The position numbers and the translations under genes are program-made. The notes under the pieces are model-generated. The model worked only from the letters and a program-made list of their open reading frames with translations. It did no database searches and was not told where the DNA came from. Shown piece after piece: positions 35,874 through 48,169 of a stretch of 64,000 nucleotides of DNA. Position 1 is the first letter of the stretch, and every line of letters starts with the position of its first letter. The DNA is from Metallyticus violacea (taxonomy: Eukaryota; Arthropoda; Insecta; Mantodea; Metallyticidae), in the NCBI GenBank assembly GCA_030762175.1, contig JAUJEO010000019.1, positions 6,020,001 through 6,084,000 of the forward strand, in the 5' to 3' direction.

Positions 35874-38800
35874 TCACTTTTTTTCCGTTCTTATTTGAGA
35901 TAACTGGTTCTCTTTCATTATACTAGTTTGATAGCCTCAGAAAAGCATAGGTATGCGCAAAGAATCTCGAAAAGAAAAAAATTTTTTTTCGAAGTTTGGA
36001 AACTTCGTTAGAATCACTTTTTTTCCATTCTTATCTGAGATAACTGGTTCTCTTTCATTATACTGGTTTGATAGCCTCAGACAAGCATATTATGCGCAAA
36101 GAATCTCGAAAAGAAAAAAATTTTTTTTCGAAGTTTGGAAACTTCGTTAGAATCACTTTTTTTCCGTTCTTATTTAAGATTACTGGTTCTCTTTCATTAT
36201 ACTAGTTTGATAGCCTCAGACAAGCATATTATGCGCAAAGAATCTCGAAAAGAAAAAAATTTTTTTTCGAAGTTTGGAAACTTCGTTAGAATCACTTTTT
36301 TTCCGTTCTTATTTGAGATAACTTGTTCTCTTTCATTATACTAGTTTGATAGCCTTAGACAAGCATATTATGCGCAAAGAATCTCGAAAAGAAAAAAATT
36401 TTTTTTCGAAGTTTGGAAACTTCGTTAGAATCACTATTTTTCCGTTCTTATTTAAGATTACTGGTTCTCTTTCATTATACTAGTTTGATAGCCTCAGACA
36501 AGCATATTATGCGCAAAGAATCTCGAAAAGAAAAAAATTTTATTTCGAAGTTTGGAAACTTCGTTAGAATCACTTTTTTTCCGTTCTTATTTGAGATAAC
36601 TGGTTCTCTTTCATTATACTATTTTGATAGCATCAGAAAAGCATATTATGCGCAAAGAATCTCTAAAAGAAAAAATTTTTTTTTCGAAGTTTGGAAACTT
36701 CGTTGGAATCACTTTTTTTCCGTTCTTATTTGAGATAACTGGTTCTCTTTCATTATACTAGTTTGATAGCCTCAGAAAAGCATAGGTATGCGCAAAGAAT
36801 CTCGAAAAGAAAAAAATTTTTTTTCGAAGTTTGGAAACTTCGTTAGAATCACTTTTTTTCCATTCTTATCTGAGATAACTGGTTCTCTTTCATTATACTA
36901 GTTTGATAGCCTCAGACAAGCATATTATGCGCAAAGAATCTCGAAAAGAAAAAAATTTTTTTTCGAAGTTTGGAAACTTCGTTAGAATCACTTTTTTTCC
37001 ATTCTTATTTGAGATAACTTGTTCTCTTTCATTATACTTGTTTGATAGCCTTAGACAAGCATATTATGCGCAAAGAATCTCGAAAAGAAAAAAATTTTTT
37101 TTCGAAGTTTGGAAACTTCGTTAGAATCACTTTTTTTCCGTTCTTATCTGAGATAACTGGTTCTCTTTCATTATACTAGTTTGATAGCCTCAGACAAGCA
37201 TATTATGCGCAAAGAATCTCGAAAAGAAAAAAATTTTTTTTCGAAGTTTGGAAACTTCGTTAGAATCACTTTTTTTCCGTTCTTATTTGAGATAACTTGT
37301 TCTCTTTCATTATACTAGTTTGATAGCCTTAGACAAGCATATTATGCGCAAAGAATCTCGAAAAGAAAAAAATTTTTTTTCAAAGTTTGGAAACTTCGTT
37401 AGAATCACTTTTTTTCCGTTCTTATTTGAGATAACTGGTTCTCTTTCATTATACTAGTTTGATAGTCTCAGAAAAGCATATTATGCGCAAAGAATCTAGA
37501 AAAGAAAAAAATTTTTTTTCGAAGATTGGAAACCTCGTTAGAATCACTTTTTTTCCGTTCTTATTTGAGATAACTGGTTCTCTTTCATTATACTAGTTTG
37601 ATAGCCTCAGACAAGCATATTATGCGCAAATAATCTGGAAAAGAAAAAAATTTTTTTTCGAAGTTTGGAAACTTCCTTAGCACTTTTTTTCCATTCTTAT
37701 TTGAGATAACTTGTTCTCTTTCATTATACTAGTTTGATAGCCTCAGGCAAGCATATTATGCGCAAAGAATCTCGAAAAAAAAAAATTTTTTTTCGAAGTT
37801 TGGAAACTTCCTTAGAATCACTTTTTTTCCATTCTTATTTGAGATAACTTGTTCTCTTTCATTATACTAGTTTGATAGCTTTAGACAAGCATATTATGCG
37901 CAAAGAATCTCGAAAAGAAAAAAATTTTTTTTCGAAGTTTGGAAACTTCCTTAGAATCACTTTTTTTCCATTCTTATTTGAGATAACTGGTTCTCTTTCA
38001 TTATACTAGTTTGATAGTCTCAGAAAAGCATATTATGCGCAAAGAATCTAGAAAAGAAAAAAATTTTTTTTCGAAGATTGATAACCTCGTTAGAATCACT
38101 TTTTTTCCGTTCTTATTTGAGATAACTGGTTCTCTTTCATTATACTAGTTTGATAGCCTCAGACAAGCATATTATGCGCAAAGAATCTCGAAAAGAAAAA
38201 AATTTTTTTTCGAAGATTGGAAACCTCGTTAGAATCACTTTTTTTCCGTTCTTATTTGAGATAACTGGTTCTCTTTCATTATACTAGTTTGATAGCCTCA
38301 GACAAGCATATTATGCGCAAAGAATCTCGAAAAGAAAAAAATTTTTTTTCGAAGTTTGGAAACTTCCTTAGAATCACTTTTTTTACATTCTTATTTGAGA
38401 TAACTTGTTCTCTTTCATTATACTAGTTTGATAGACTTAGACAAGCATATTATGCGCAAAGAATCTCGAAAAGAAAAAAATTTTTTTTCGAAGTTTGGAA
38501 ACTTCGTTAGAATCACTTTTTTTCCGTTCTTATTTAAGATTACTGGTTCTCTTTCATTATTATAGTTTGATAGCCTCAGACAAGCATATTAAGAGCAAAG
38601 AATATCGAAAAGAAAAAAATTTTTTTTCGAAGTTTGGAAACTTCGTTAGAATCACTTTTTTTCCGTTCTTATTTGAGATAACTTGTTCTCTTTCATTATA
38701 CTAGTTTGATAGCCTTAGACAAGCATATTATGCGCAAAGAATCTCGAAAAGAAAAAAATTTTTTTTCGAAGTTTGGAAACTTCGTTAGAATCACTTTTTT

Positions 38801-40791
38801 TCCGTTCTTATTTAAGATTACTGGTTCTCTTTCATTATACTAGTTTGATAGCGTCAGACAAGCATATTATGCGCAAAGAATCTCGAAAAGAAAAAAATTT
38901 TATTTCGAAGTTTGGAAACTTCGTTAGAATCACTTTTTTTCCGTTCTTATTTGAGATAACTGGTTCTCTTTCATTATACTATTTTGATAGCCTCAGAAAA
39001 GCATATTATGCTCAAAGAATCTCTAAAAGAAAAAATTTTTTTTTCGAAGTTTGGAAACTTCGTTGGAATCACTTTTTTTCCGTTCTTATTTGAGATAACT
39101 GGTTCTCTTTCATTATACTAGTTTGATAGCCTCAGAAAAGCATAGGTATGCGCAAAGAATCTCGAAAAGAAAAAAATTTTTTTTCGAAGTTTGGAAACTT
39201 CGTTAGAATCACTTTTTTTCCATTCTTATCTGAGATAACTGGTTCTCTTTGATTATACTAGTTTGATAGCCTCAGACAAGCATATTATGCGCAAAGAATC
39301 TCGAAAAGAAAAAATTTTTTTTTCGAAGTTTGGAAACTTCGTTAGAATCACTTTTTTTCCATTCTTATTTGAGATAACTTGTTATCTTTCATTATACTTG
39401 TTTGATAGCCTTAGACAAGCATATTATGCGCAAAGAATCTCGAAAAGAAAAAAATTTTTTTTCGAAGTTTGGAAACTTCGTTAGAATCACTTTTTTTCCG
39501 TTCTTATCTGAGATAACTGGTTCTCTTTCATTATACTAGTTTGATAGCCTCAGACAAGCATATTATGCGCAAAGAATCTCGAAAAGAAAAAATTTTTTTT
39601 TCGAAGTTTGGAAACTTCGTTAGAATCACTTTTTTTCCGTTCTTATTTGAGATAACTTGTTCTCTTTCATTATACTAGTTTGATAGCCTTAGACAAGCAT
39701 ATTATGCGCAAAGAATCTCGAAAAGAAAAAAATTTTTTTTCGAAGTTTGGAAACTTCGTTAGAATCACTTTTTTTCCGTTCTTATTTAAGATTACTGGTT
39801 CTCTTTCATTATACTAGTTTGATAGCCTCAGACAAGCATATTATGCGCAAAGAATCTCGAAAAGAAAAAAATTTTATTTCGAAGTTTGGAAACTTCGTTA
39901 GAATCACTTTTTTTCCGTTCTTATTTGAGATAACTGGTTCTCTTTCATTATACTATTTTGATAGCCTCAGAAAAGCATATTATGCGCAAAGAATCTCTAA
40001 AAGAAAAAATTTTTTTTTCGAAGTTTGGAAACTTCGTTGGAATCACTTTTTTTCCGTTCTTATTTGAGATAACTGGTTCTCTTTCATTATACTAGTTTGA
40101 TAGCCTCAGAAAAGCATAGGTATGCGCAAAGAATCTCGAAAAGAAAAAAATTTTTTTTCGAAATTTGGAAACTTCGTTAGAATCACTTTTTTTCCATTCT
40201 TATCTGAGATAACTGGTTCTCTTTCATTATAGTAGTTTGATAGCCTCAGACAAGCATATTATGCGCAAAGAATCTCGAAAAGAAAAAATTTTTTTTTCGA
40301 AGTTTGGAAACTTCGTTAGAATCACTTTTTTTCCATTCTTATTTGAGATAACTTGTTCTCTTTCATTATACTTGTTTGATAGCCTTAGACAAGCATATTA
40401 TGCGCAAAGAATCTCGAAAAGAAAAACATTTTTTTTCGAAGTTTGGAAACTTCGTTAGAATCACTTTTTTTCCGTTCTTATCTGAGATAATTGGTTCTCT
40501 TTCATTATACTAGTTTGATAGCCTCAGACAAGCATATTATGCGCAAAGAATCTCGAAAAGAAAAAAATTTTTTTTCGAAGTTTGGAAACTTCGTTAGAAT
40601 CACTTTTTTTCCGTTCTTATTTGAGATAACTTGTTCTCTTTCATTATACTAGTTTGATAGCCTTAGACAAGCATATTATGCGCAAAGAATCTCGAAAAGA
40701 AAAAATTTTTTTTTCGAAGTTTGGAAACTTCGTTAGAATCACTTTTTTTCCGTTCTTATTTGAGATAACTGGTTCTCTTTCATTATACTAG

Positions 40792-40898
40792 TTTGATAGT
40801 CTCAGAAAAGCATATTATGCGCAAAGAATCTAGAAAAGAAAAAAATTTTTTTTCGAAGATTGGAAACCTAGATAACTTGTTCTCTTTCATTATACTAG
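40792..40898 (+). repeat. Truncated 107-bp monomer, copy 1
   Basis: A GATTGGAAACCT-subtype monomer in which 32 bp are missing: GGAAACCT joins directly to AGATAACTTG at 40869/40870, skipping the segment from CGTTAGAATC through CTTATTTG. It is one of the few large internal deletions in the window. The same junction is found 801 bp further on. Confidence 0.9.
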
Positions 40899-42610
40899 TT
40901 TGATAGCCTTAGACAAGCATATTATGCGCAAAGAATCTCGAAAAGAAAAAATTTTTTTTTCGAAGTTAGGAAACTTCGTTAGAATCACTTTTTTTCCGTT
41001 CTTATTTAAGATTACTGGTTCTCTTTCATTATACTAGTTTGATAGCCTCAGACAAGCATATTTTGCGCAAAGAATCTCGAAAAGATTAAAATTTTATTTC
41101 GAAGTTTGGAAACTTCGTTAGAATCACTTTTTTTCCGTTCTTATTTGAGATAACCTGTTCTCTTTCATTATACTAGTTTGATAGCCTCAGACAAGCATAT
41201 TATGCGCAAAGAATCTCGAAAAGAAAAAAATTTTTTTCGAAGTTTGGAAACTTCGTTAGAATCACTTTTTTTCCGTTCTTATTTAAGATTACTGGTTCTC
41301 TTTCATTATACTAGTTTGATAGCCTCAGACAAGCATATTATGCGCAAAGAATCTCGAAAAGAAAAAAATTTTTTTTCGAAGTTTGGAAACTTCGTTAGAA
41401 TCACTTTTTTTCCGTCCTTATTTGAGATAACTTGTTCTCTTTCATTATACTAGTTTGATAACCTTAGACAAGCATATTATGCGCAAAGAATCTCGAAAAG
41501 AAAAAAAAATTTTTTCGAAGTTTGGAAACTTCGTTAGAATCACTTTTTTTCCGTTCTTATTTAAGATTACTGGTTCTCTTTCATTATACTAGTTTGATAG
41601 TCTCAGAAAAGCATATTATGGTCAAAGAATCTAGAAAAGAAAAAAATTTTTTTTCGAAGATTGGAAACCTAGATAACTTGTTCTCTTTCATTATACTAGT
41701 TTGATAGCCTTAGACAAGCATATTATGCGCAAAGAATCTCGAAAAGAAAAAATTTTTTTTTCGAAGTTAGGAAACTTCGTTAGAATCACTTTTTTTCCGT
41801 TCTTATTTAAGATTACTGGTTCTCTTTCATTATACTAGTTTGATAGCCTCAGACAAGCATATTTTGCGCAAAGAATCTCGAAAAGATTAAAATTTTATTT
41901 CGAAGTTTGGAAACTTCGTTAGAATCACTTTTTTTCCGTTCTTATTTGAGATAACCTGTTCTCTTTCATTATACTAGTTTGATAGCCTCAGACAAGCATA
42001 TTATGCGCAAAGAATCTCGAAAAGAAAAAAATTTTTTTTCGAAGTTTGGAAACTTCCTTAGAATCACTTTTTTTCCATTCTTTTTTGAGATAACTTGTTC
42101 TCTTTCATTATACTAGTTTGATAGCCTTAGACAAGCATATTATGCGCAAAGAATCTCGAAAAGAAAAAAATTTTTTTCGAAGTTTGGAAACTTCGTTAGA
42201 ATCACTTTTTTTCCGTTCTTATTTAAGATTACTGGTTCTCTTTCATTATACTAGTTTGATAGCCTCAGACAAGCATATTATGCGCAAAGAATCTCGAAAA
42301 GAAAAAAATTTTTTTTCGAAGTTTGGAAACTTCGTTAGAATCACTTTTTTTCCGTTCTTATTTGAGATAACTTGTTCTCTTTCATTATACTAGTTTGATA
42401 ACCTTAGACAAGCATATTATGCGCAAAGAATCTCGAAAAGAAAAAAATTTTTTTTCGAAGTTTGGAAACTTCGTTAGAATCACTTTTTTTCCGTTCTTAT
42501 TTAAGATTACTGGTTCTCTTTCATTATACTAGTTTGATAGCTTCAGACAAGCATATTATGCGCAAAGAATCTCGAAAAGAAAAAAATTTTATTTCGAAGT
42601 TTGGAAACTT
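40870..42610 (+). repeat. Local duplication of about 0.8 kb with the truncation junction
   Basis: Sequence following the junction at 40869/40870 recurs after the junction at 41670/41671, with an offset of 801 bp (six monomers minus the 32-bp deletion). Shared variants include GAAGTTAGG, CATATTTTGCG and the rare AACCTGTTC (41153 and 41954). After about 41.2 kb the offset becomes 940, shown by the rare GATAACCTTAGAC (41458 and 42398): the right copy has one more monomer. There are also local differences such as CCGTCCTTATT near 41412. Confidence 0.75.
41593..41699 (+). repeat. Truncated 107-bp monomer, copy 2
   Basis: Same 32-bp deletion and junction as at 40792-40898, with one private change (TATGGTCAAAG near 41628). 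It marks the start of the second copy of the local duplication. Confidence 0.9.
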
Positions 42611-45529
42611 CGTTAGAATCACTTTTTTTCCGTTCTTATTTGAGATAACTGGTTCTCTTTCATTATACTATTTTGATAGCCTCAGAAAAGCATATTATGC
42701 GCAAAGAATCTCTAAAAGAAAAAATTTTTTTTTCGAAGTTTGGAAACTTCGTTGGAATCACTTTTTTTCCGTTCTTATTTGAGATAACTGGTTCTCTTTC
42801 ATTATACTAGTTTGATAGCCTCAGAAAAGCATAGGTATGCGCAAAGAATCTCGAAAAGAAAAAAATTTTTTTTCGAAGTTTGGAAACTTCGTTAGAATCA
42901 CTTTTTTTCCATTCTTATCTGAGATAACTGGTTCTCTTTCATTATACTAGTTTGATAGCCTCAGACAAGCATATTATGCGCAAAGAATCTCGAAAAGAAA
43001 AAATTTTTTTTTCGAAGTTTGGAAACTTCGTTAGAATCACTTTTTTTTCATTCTTATTTGAGATAACTTGTTCTCTTTCATTATACTTGTTTGATAGTCT
43101 TAGACAAGCATATTATGCGCAAAGAATCTCGAAAAGAAAAAAATTTTTTTTCGAAGTTTGGAAACTTCGTTAGAATCACTTTTTTTCCGTTCTTATCTGA
43201 GATAACTGGTTCTCTTTCATTATACTAGTTTGATAGCCTCAGACAAGCATATTATGCGCAAAGAATCTCGAAAAGAAAAAAATTTTTTTTCGGAATTTGG
43301 AAACTTCGTTAGAATCACTTTTTTTCCGTTCTTATTTGAGATAACTTGTTCTCTTTCATTATACTAGTTTGATAGCCTTAGACAAGCATATTATGCGCAA
43401 AGAATCTCGAAAAGAAAAAAATTTTTTTTCGAAGTTTGGAAACTTCGTTAGAATCACTTTTTTTCCGTTCTTATTTGAGATAACTGGTTCTCTTTCATTA
43501 TACTAGTTTGATAGTCTCAGAAAAGCTAATTATGCGCAAAGAATCTAGAAAAGAAAAAAATTTTTTTTCGAAGATTGGAAACCTCGTTAGAATCACTTTT
43601 TTTCCGTTCTTATTTGAGATAACCGGTTCTCTTTCATTATACTAGTTTGATAGCCTCAGACAAGCATATTATGCGCAAAGAATCTCGAAAAGAAAAAAAT
43701 TTTTTTTCGAAGTTTGGAAACTTCCTTAGAATCACCTTTTTTCCATTCTTATTTGAGATAACTTGTTCTCTTTCATTATACTTGTTTGATAGCCTTAGAC
43801 AAGCATATTATGCGCAAAGAATCTCGAAAAGAAAAAAATTTTTTTTCGAAGTTTGGAAACTTCGTTAGAATCACTTTTTTTCCGTTCTTATTTGAGATAA
43901 CTGGTTCTCTTTCATTATACTAGTTTGATAGCCTCAGACAAGCATATTATGCGCAAAGAATCTCGAAAAGAAAAAAATTTTTTTTCGAAGTTTGGAAACT
44001 TCCTTAGAATCACTTTTTTTCCATTCTTATTTGAGATAACTTGTTCTCTTTCATTATACTTGTTTGATAGCCTTAGACAAGCATATTATGCGCAAAGAAT
44101 CTCGAAAAGAAAAAAATTTTTTTTCGAAGTTTGGAAACTTCGTTATAATCACTTTTTTCCGTTCTTATTTAAGATTACTGGTTCTCTTTCATTATACTAG
44201 TTTGATAGCCTCAGACAAGCATATTATGCGCAAAGAATCTCGAAAAGAAAAAAATTTTTTTTCGAAGTTTGGAAACTTCGTTAGAATCACTTTTTTTCCG
44301 TTCTTATTTGAGATAACTTGTTCTCTTTCATTATACTAGTTTGATAGCCTTAGACAAGCATATTATGCGCAAAGAATCTCGAAAAGAAAAAATTTTTTTT
44401 TCGAAGTTAGGAAACTTCGTTAGAATCACTTTTTTTCCGTTCTTATTTAAGATTACTGGTTCTCTTTCATTATACTAGTTTGATAGCCTCAGACAAGCAT
44501 ATTTTGCGCAAAGAATCTCGAAAAGATTAAAATTTTATTTCGAAGTTTGGAAACTTCGTTAGAATCACTTTTTTTCCGTTCTTATTTGAGATAACTGGTT
44601 CTCTTTCATTATACTAGTTTGATAGCCTCAGGCAAGCATATTATGCGCAAAGAATCTCGAAAAGAAAAAAATTTTTTTTCGAAGTTTGGAAACTTCCTTA
44701 GAATCACTTTTTTTCCATTCTTACTTGAGATAACTTGTTCTCTTTCATTATACTAGTTTGATAGCCCTAGACAAGCATATTATGCGCAAAGAATCTCGAA
44801 AAGAAAAAAATTTTTTTTCGAAGTTTGGAAATTTCGTTAGAATCACTTTTTTTCCGTTCTTATTTAAGATAACTTGTTCTCTTTCATTATACTAGTTTCA
44901 TAGCCTTAGACAAGCATATTATGCGCAAAGAATCTCGAAAAGAAAAAAATTTTTTTTCGAAGTTTGGAAACTTCCTTAGAATCACTTTTTTTCCATTCTT
45001 ATTTGAGATAACTTGTTCTCTTTCATTATACTTGTTTGATAGCCTTAGACAAGCATATTATGCGCAAAGAATCTCGAAAAGAAAAAATTTTTTTTCGAAG
45101 TTTGGAAACTTCGTTAGAATCACTTTTTTTCCGTTCTTATTTGAGATAACTGGTTCTCTTTCATTATACTAGTTTGATAGCCTCAGACAAGCATATTATG
45201 CGCAAAGAATCTCGAAAAGAAAAAAATTTTTTTTCGAAGTTTGGAAATTTCCTTAGAATCACTTTTTTTCCATTCTTATTTGAGATAACTTGTTCTCTTT
45301 CATTATACTTGTTTGATAGCCTTAGACAAGCATATTATGCGCAAAGAATCTCGAAAAGAAAAAATTTTTTTTTCGAAGTTTGGAAACTTCGTTATAATCA
45401 CTTTTTTTCCGTTCTTATTTAAGATTACTGGTTCTCTTTCATTATACTAGTTTGATAGCCTCAGACAAGCATATTATGCGCAAAGAATCTCGAAAAGAAA
45501 AAAATTTTTTTTCGAAGTTTGGAAACTTC

Positions 45530-48169
45530 GTTAGAATCACTTTTTTTCCGTTCTTATTTGAGATAACTTGTTCTCTTTCATTATACTAGTTTGATAGCCT
45601 TAGACAAGCATATTATGCGCAAATAATCTGGAAAAGAAAAAAAATTTTTTTCGAAGTTTGGAAACTTCCTTAGAATCACTTTTTTTCCGTTCTTATTTAA
45701 GATTACTGGTTCTCTTTCATTATACTAGTTTGATAGCCTCAGACAAGCATATTATGCGCAAAGAATCTCGAAAAGAAAAAAATTTTATTTCGAAGTTTGG
45801 AAACTTCGTTAGAATCACTTTTTTTCCGTTCTTATTTGAGATAACTGGTTCTCTTTCATTATACTATTTTGATAGCCTCAGAAAAGCATATTATGCGCAA
45901 AGAATCTCTAAAGGAAAAAATTTTTTTTTCGAAGTTTGGAAACTTCGTTGGAATCACTTTTTTTCCGTTCTTATTTGAGATAACTGGTTCTCTTTCATTA
46001 TACTAGTTTGATAGCCTCAGAAAAGCATAGGTATGCGCAAAGAATCTCGAAAAGAAAAAAATTTTTTTTCGAAGTTTGGAAACTTCGTTAGAATCACTTT
46101 TTTTCCATTCTTATCTGAGATAACTGGTTCTCTTTCATTATACTAGTTTGATAGCCTCAGACAAGCATATTATGCGCAAAGAATCTCGAAAAGAAAAAAA
46201 TTTTTTTTCGAAGTTTGGAAACTTCGTTAGAATCACTTTTTTTCCATTCTTATTTGAGATAACTTGTTCTCTTTCATTATACTTGTTTGATAGCCTTAGA
46301 CAAGCATATTATGCGCAAAGAATCTCGAAAAGAAAAAAATTTTTTTTCGAAGTTTGGAAACTTCGTTAGAATCACTTTTTTTCCTTTCTTATCTGAGATA
46401 ACTGGTTCTCTTTCATTATACTAGTTTGATAGCCTCAGACATGCATATTATGCGCAAAGAATCTCGAAAAGAAAAAAATTTTTTTTCGAAGTTTGGAAAC
46501 TTCGTTAGAATCACTTTTTTTTCCGTTCTTATTTGAGATAACTTGTTCTCTTTCATTATACTAGTTTGATAGCCTTAGACAAGCATATTATGCGCAAAGA
46601 ATCTCGAAAAGAAAAAAATTTTTTTTCGAAGTTTGGAAACTTCGTTAGAATCACTTTTTTTCCGTTCTTATTTGAGATAACTGGTTCTCTTTCATTATAC
46701 TAGTTTGATAGTCTCAGAAAAGCATATTATGCGCAAAGAATCTAGAAAAGAAAAAAATTTTTTTTCGAAGATTGGAAACCTCGTTAGAATCACTTTTTTT
46801 CCGTTCTTATTTGAGATAACTGGTTCTCTTTCATTATACTATTTTGATAGCCTCAGACAAGCATATTATGCGCAAAGAATCTCGAAAAGAAAAAAAATTT
46901 TTTTCGAAGTTTGGAAACTTCCTTAGAATCACTTTTTTTCCATTCTTATTTGAGATAACTTGTTCTCTTTCATTATACTTGTTTGATAGCCTTAGACAAG
47001 CATATTATGCGCAAAGAATCTCGAAAAGAAAAAAATTTTTTTTCGAAGTTTGGAAACTTCGTTAGAATCACTTTTTTTCCGTACTTATTTGAGATAACTG
47101 GTTCTCTTTCATTATATTAGTTTGATAGCCTCAGACAAGCATATTATGCGCAAAGAATCTCGAAAAGAAAAAAATTTTTTTTCGAAGTTTGGAAACTTCC
47201 TTAGAATCACTTTTTTTCCATTCTTATTTGAAATAACTTGTTCTCTTTCATTATACTTGTTTGATAGCCTTAGACAAGCATATTATGCACAAAGAATCTC
47301 GAAAATAAAAAAATTTTTTTTCGAAGTATGGAAACTTCGTTATAATCACTTTTTTCCGTTCTTATTTAAGATTACTGGTTCTCTTTCATTATACTAGTTT
47401 GATAGCCTCAGACAAGCATATTATGCGCAAAGAATCTCGAAAAGAAAAAAATTTTTTTTCGAAGTTTGGAAACTCGTTAGAATCACTTTTTTTCGTTCTT
47501 ATTTGAGATAACTTGTTCTCTTTCATTATACTAGTTTGATAGCCTTAGACAAGCATATTATGCGCAAAGAATCTCGAAAAGAAAAAAATTTTTTTTCGAA
47601 GTTAGGAAACTTCCTTAGAATCACTTTTTTTCCGTTCTTATTTAAGATTACTGGTTCTCTTTCATTATACTAGTTTGATAGCCTCAGACAAGCATATTTT
47701 GCGCAAAGAATCTCGAAAAGATTAAAATTTTATTTCGAAGTTTGGAAACTTCGTTAGAATCACTTTTTTTCCGTTCTTATTTGAGATAACTGGTTCTCTT
47801 TCATTATACTAGTTTGATAGCCTCAGACAAGCATATTATGCGCAAAGAATCTCGAAAAGAAAAAAATTTTTTTTCGAAGTTTGGAAACTTCCTTAGAATC
47901 ACTTTTTTTCCATTCTTATTTGAGATAACTTGTTCTCTTTCATTATACTAGTTTGATAGCCTTAGACAAGAATATTATGCGCAAAGAATCTCGAAAAGAA
48001 AAAAAATTTTTTTCGAAGTTTGGAAACTTCGTTAGAATCACTTTTTTTCCGTTCTTATTTAAGATTACTGGTTCTCTTTCATTATACTAGTTTGATAGCC
48101 TCAGACAAGCATATTATGCGCAAAGAATCTCGAAAAGAAAAAAATTTTTTTTCGAAGTTTGGAAACTTT
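45530..48169 (+). repeat. 2640-bp tandem duplication, copy A (19 monomers)
   Basis: Followed directly by a nearly identical copy at 48170-50809. The left limit is set by 45529 (C) against 48169 (T). Agreement at the right runs to 48263, where 48264 (T) differs from 50904 (G), so the exchange point is within 94 bp. Shared private variants include ACATGCAT near 46440, CCGTACTTATT near 47081, TTATATTAG near 47113, GAAAATAAAA near 47302 and the short form GGAAACTCGTTAG near 47470. One difference noticed: 47328 (A) against 49968 (T). It contains only satellite. Confidence 0.92.

Larger units (their letters stand above)
31635..38620 (+). repeat. 6986-bp tandem segmental duplication, copy B
   Basis: Second copy of 24649-31634 in direct orientation, including the SINE with identical sequence, identical insertion point and identical target duplications. 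Private rare variants are shared with copy A: a 5-base deletion (CCTTAGCACTTT, 30693 and 37679), TATTAAGAGC (31602 and 38588), CATTATTATAG (31571 and 38557) and GATTGATAACC (31090 and 38076). Agreement with the end of copy A extends to 38664. Confidence 0.92.
38621..45529 (+). repeat. Satellite array between the two recent duplications
   Basis: About 6.9 kb of ordinary 139-bp monomers with cassette markers at 39141, 40115 and 42830, and the GAAGTTAGG/CATATTTTGCG module near 40.97, 41.77 and 44.41 kb. Two 107-bp truncated monomers occur at 40792-40898 and 41593-41699. No other sequence and nothing gene-like. Confidence 0.95.

Noticed and set aside
31635..38620. Duplicated segment treated purely as assembly error
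   Set aside because: Possible, but at least one internal base differs between copies (31252 and 38238), and the junction behaves like an exchange within homologous satellite. Long reads are needed to settle it, so I kept it as a duplication with this caveat.
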